This document shows positions 5,870 to 6,830 of a stretch of DNA of 6,830 nt, in pieces. Under the pieces are notes generated by a model. The model had not been told where the DNA came from and did no database searches. It saw only the letters and a list, made by a program, of their open reading frames with translations. The translations under genes were made by a program, and so were the position numbers. The DNA is from Magnetovibrio sp. (GTDB taxonomy: Bacteria; Pseudomonadota; Alphaproteobacteria; Rhodospirillales; Magnetovibrionaceae). Each line of letters opens with the position of its first letter. The first letter of the stretch is position 1. The DNA lies in the NCBI GenBank assembly GCA_016763255.1, contig JAESUA010000420.1, positions 1 through 6,830 on the forward strand. The letters run 5' to 3'.

Positions 5870-6830
5870 GTGCGTACACGTCTGGCGATAAAATTTCACG
5901 GCCTGCTGGAAAGACATTTTCCCGAGCGACGGCTGTTTCTTAAATCTGATACCGACACGCGGTTTATTCGGCTAAGGCCGGAAACCCAGCTGATGGCGTA
6001 TCTCGGCACATCTCTTGTGGTGGCCTGGGCCATCCTGTCGACCGCCGTTTTGCTGATGGACAGCATTGGCTCGGGCAATTTCCGCGAACAGGCCAAGCGT
6101 GATCTGACCACCTATCAGGACCGGCTGAACACCATGTCGACCCAGCGCGATGAACGCGCCGCCGAAGCACTGGCGGCGCAATTGCGCTTTAATGCCGCTT
6201 TGGCGCAAATATCGGTGATGCAATCGGAGCTTCTGGCGTCGGAAACCCGGCGACGCGAATTGGAAACCGGCATTGACGTGGTTCAGACCACCCTGCGCGA
6301 CACCATGAAAGACCGCGAGGTCGCGCGCGATGCTCTGGCCAACCTTCAGGCCCAGAACGAAGACGAAAAGGCCATTCTGGCGGCGGCATCGGTGGCACCG
6401 ACCACAATGTCGTTCATGACCGACGCGCTGGCAGACACCGCCGCCGAACGCGACATGATCGAAGCCGACGCTTTGGCCGCTTTGGATCAAAGCGCCGAGT
6501 TGGAGCGTGAAATTCGCCTGATGATCGACCAGAACGACCAGATTTTCCGCCAATTGGAAGAGGCGATGGCCATATCGGTGGAACCGCTGAACAAGATGTT
6601 CCGCAAGGCGGGCATGCCCACCGATCAGATCATCGAACAGGTGCGGCGTGGCTATAGCGGTCAGGGCGGGCCGCTTACGCCGTTGACCTTTTCCACCCGG
6701 GGCGAAGACCCCAGCCCCGACACGTTGCGCGCCAACAAGTTGCTGGACCAGATGGATACCCTGAACCTGTACCGGATCGCCGCGCAAAAGGCGCCTTTTG
6801 CCTCGCCGTTCAAGACAATAATACGCAATA
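5870..6830 (+). CDS. DUF5930-type M23 family metallopeptidase, N-terminal part, runs off the right edge
   Basis: From GTG at 5870, 320 codons are open to the window end. The start MRTRLAIKFHGLLERHFPE and the phrase LFLKSDTDTRFIRLRPETQL are the signature opening of the Rhodobacterales DUF5930 region that precedes an M23 (LytM-like) zinc peptidase domain. Residues about 42-64 form one membrane helix, with an Arg-rich cytoplasmic start. Residues about 70-165 are a long charged, heptad-rich coiled coil, a second helical segment runs about 185-235, and a linker reaches PFASPFKT near 310-316. The catalytic domain with its HxxxD and HxH zinc ligands should lie beyond base 6830 and is not seen. The layout resembles septal regulators such as EnvC and MepM, so a role in cutting or guiding cutting of peptidoglycan in the periplasm is inferred. 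It appears to be a single gene with its own upstream gap, separated from the left-hand genes by a terminator. Confidence 0.85.
   Translation, partial: MRTRLAIKFHGLLERHFPERRLFLKSDTDTRFIRLRPETQLMAYLGTSLVVAWAILSTAVLLMDSIGSGNFREQAKRDLTTYQDRLNTMSTQRDERAAEALAAQLRFNAALAQISVMQSELLASETRRRELETGIDVVQTTLRDTMKDREVARDALANLQAQNEDEKAILAAASVAPTTMSFMTDALADTAAERDMIEADALAALDQSAELEREIRLMIDQNDQIFRQLEEAMAISVEPLNKMFRKAGMPTDQIIEQVRRGYSGQGGPLTPLTFSTRGEDPSPDTLRANKLLDQMDTLNLYRIAAQKAPFASPFKTIIRN

Noticed and set aside
5972..6787. 271-codon minus-strand frame opposite the M23 peptidase gene
   Set aside because: It is rich in His, Gln and Gly, as expected for the antisense of a coiled coil, and the plus strand matches the DUF5930 pattern from its start codon.
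1..6830. CRISPR arrays, tRNA or rRNA genes, complete insertion sequences, defence genes
   Set aside because: I saw no regularly spaced repeats, cloverleaf-like sequence, transposase motifs or terminal inverted repeats.

Overview
The window looks like chromosomal DNA of a marine alphaproteobacterium of the order Rhodobacterales (Roseobacter-type). Three things point there: two FAD/GcvT fusion dehydrogenases of the dimethylglycine/sarcosine dehydrogenase family, which are highly multiplied in that order; a surface protein ending in a VPLPA-CTERM sorting tail; and the start of an M23 peptidase with the long N-terminal membrane and coiled-coil region (DUF5930) typical of Rhodobacterales. The placement is inferred from gene content, not from a marker gene.

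Layout. (1) Bases 1-1512, minus strand: 504 N-terminal residues of a dimethylglycine/sarcosine dehydrogenase-like protein that runs off the left edge. (2) Bases 1616-2275: a decayed intergenic block. It holds a minus-strand SAM-dependent methyltransferase with no start and an in-frame stop, and the last 46 codons of a plus-strand HxlR-type regulator. The two remnants are head to head and both are beheaded at about 2130-2140, so one deletion probably removed both N-termini and the divergent promoter between them. (3) Bases 2347-4755, plus strand: a complete 802-residue paralogue of the first gene. (4) Bases 4756-5567: a plus-strand VPLPA-CTERM protein whose reading frame has no signal peptide. 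A signal-peptide-like start lies upstream in another frame, and a minus-strand coding-like scrap lies between them. (5) Bases 5566-5596: a strong intrinsic terminator that may work in both directions, followed by about 270 bases holding only a short, possibly relic, minus-strand ORF. (6) From 5870 to the right edge, plus strand: the first 320 codons of the DUF5930/M23 peptidase.

How the genes fit together. The two dehydrogenases probably oxidise N-methylated glycine-type compounds (betaine breakdown products), pass electrons to electron-transfer flavoprotein and pass the released one-carbon unit to tetrahydrofolate. They are transcribed away from each other. The order before decay was probably dehydrogenase 1 <- methyltransferase <- | -> HxlR regulator -> dehydrogenase 2, a methylated-amine locus with its own regulator that has since lost its centre. 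The right-hand genes concern the cell envelope and look functionally unrelated.

I found no RNA genes, CRISPR arrays, complete insertion sequences or convincing new defence or mobile system. The most informative signals are the deletion scar and the disrupted 5' end of the VPLPA-CTERM gene.
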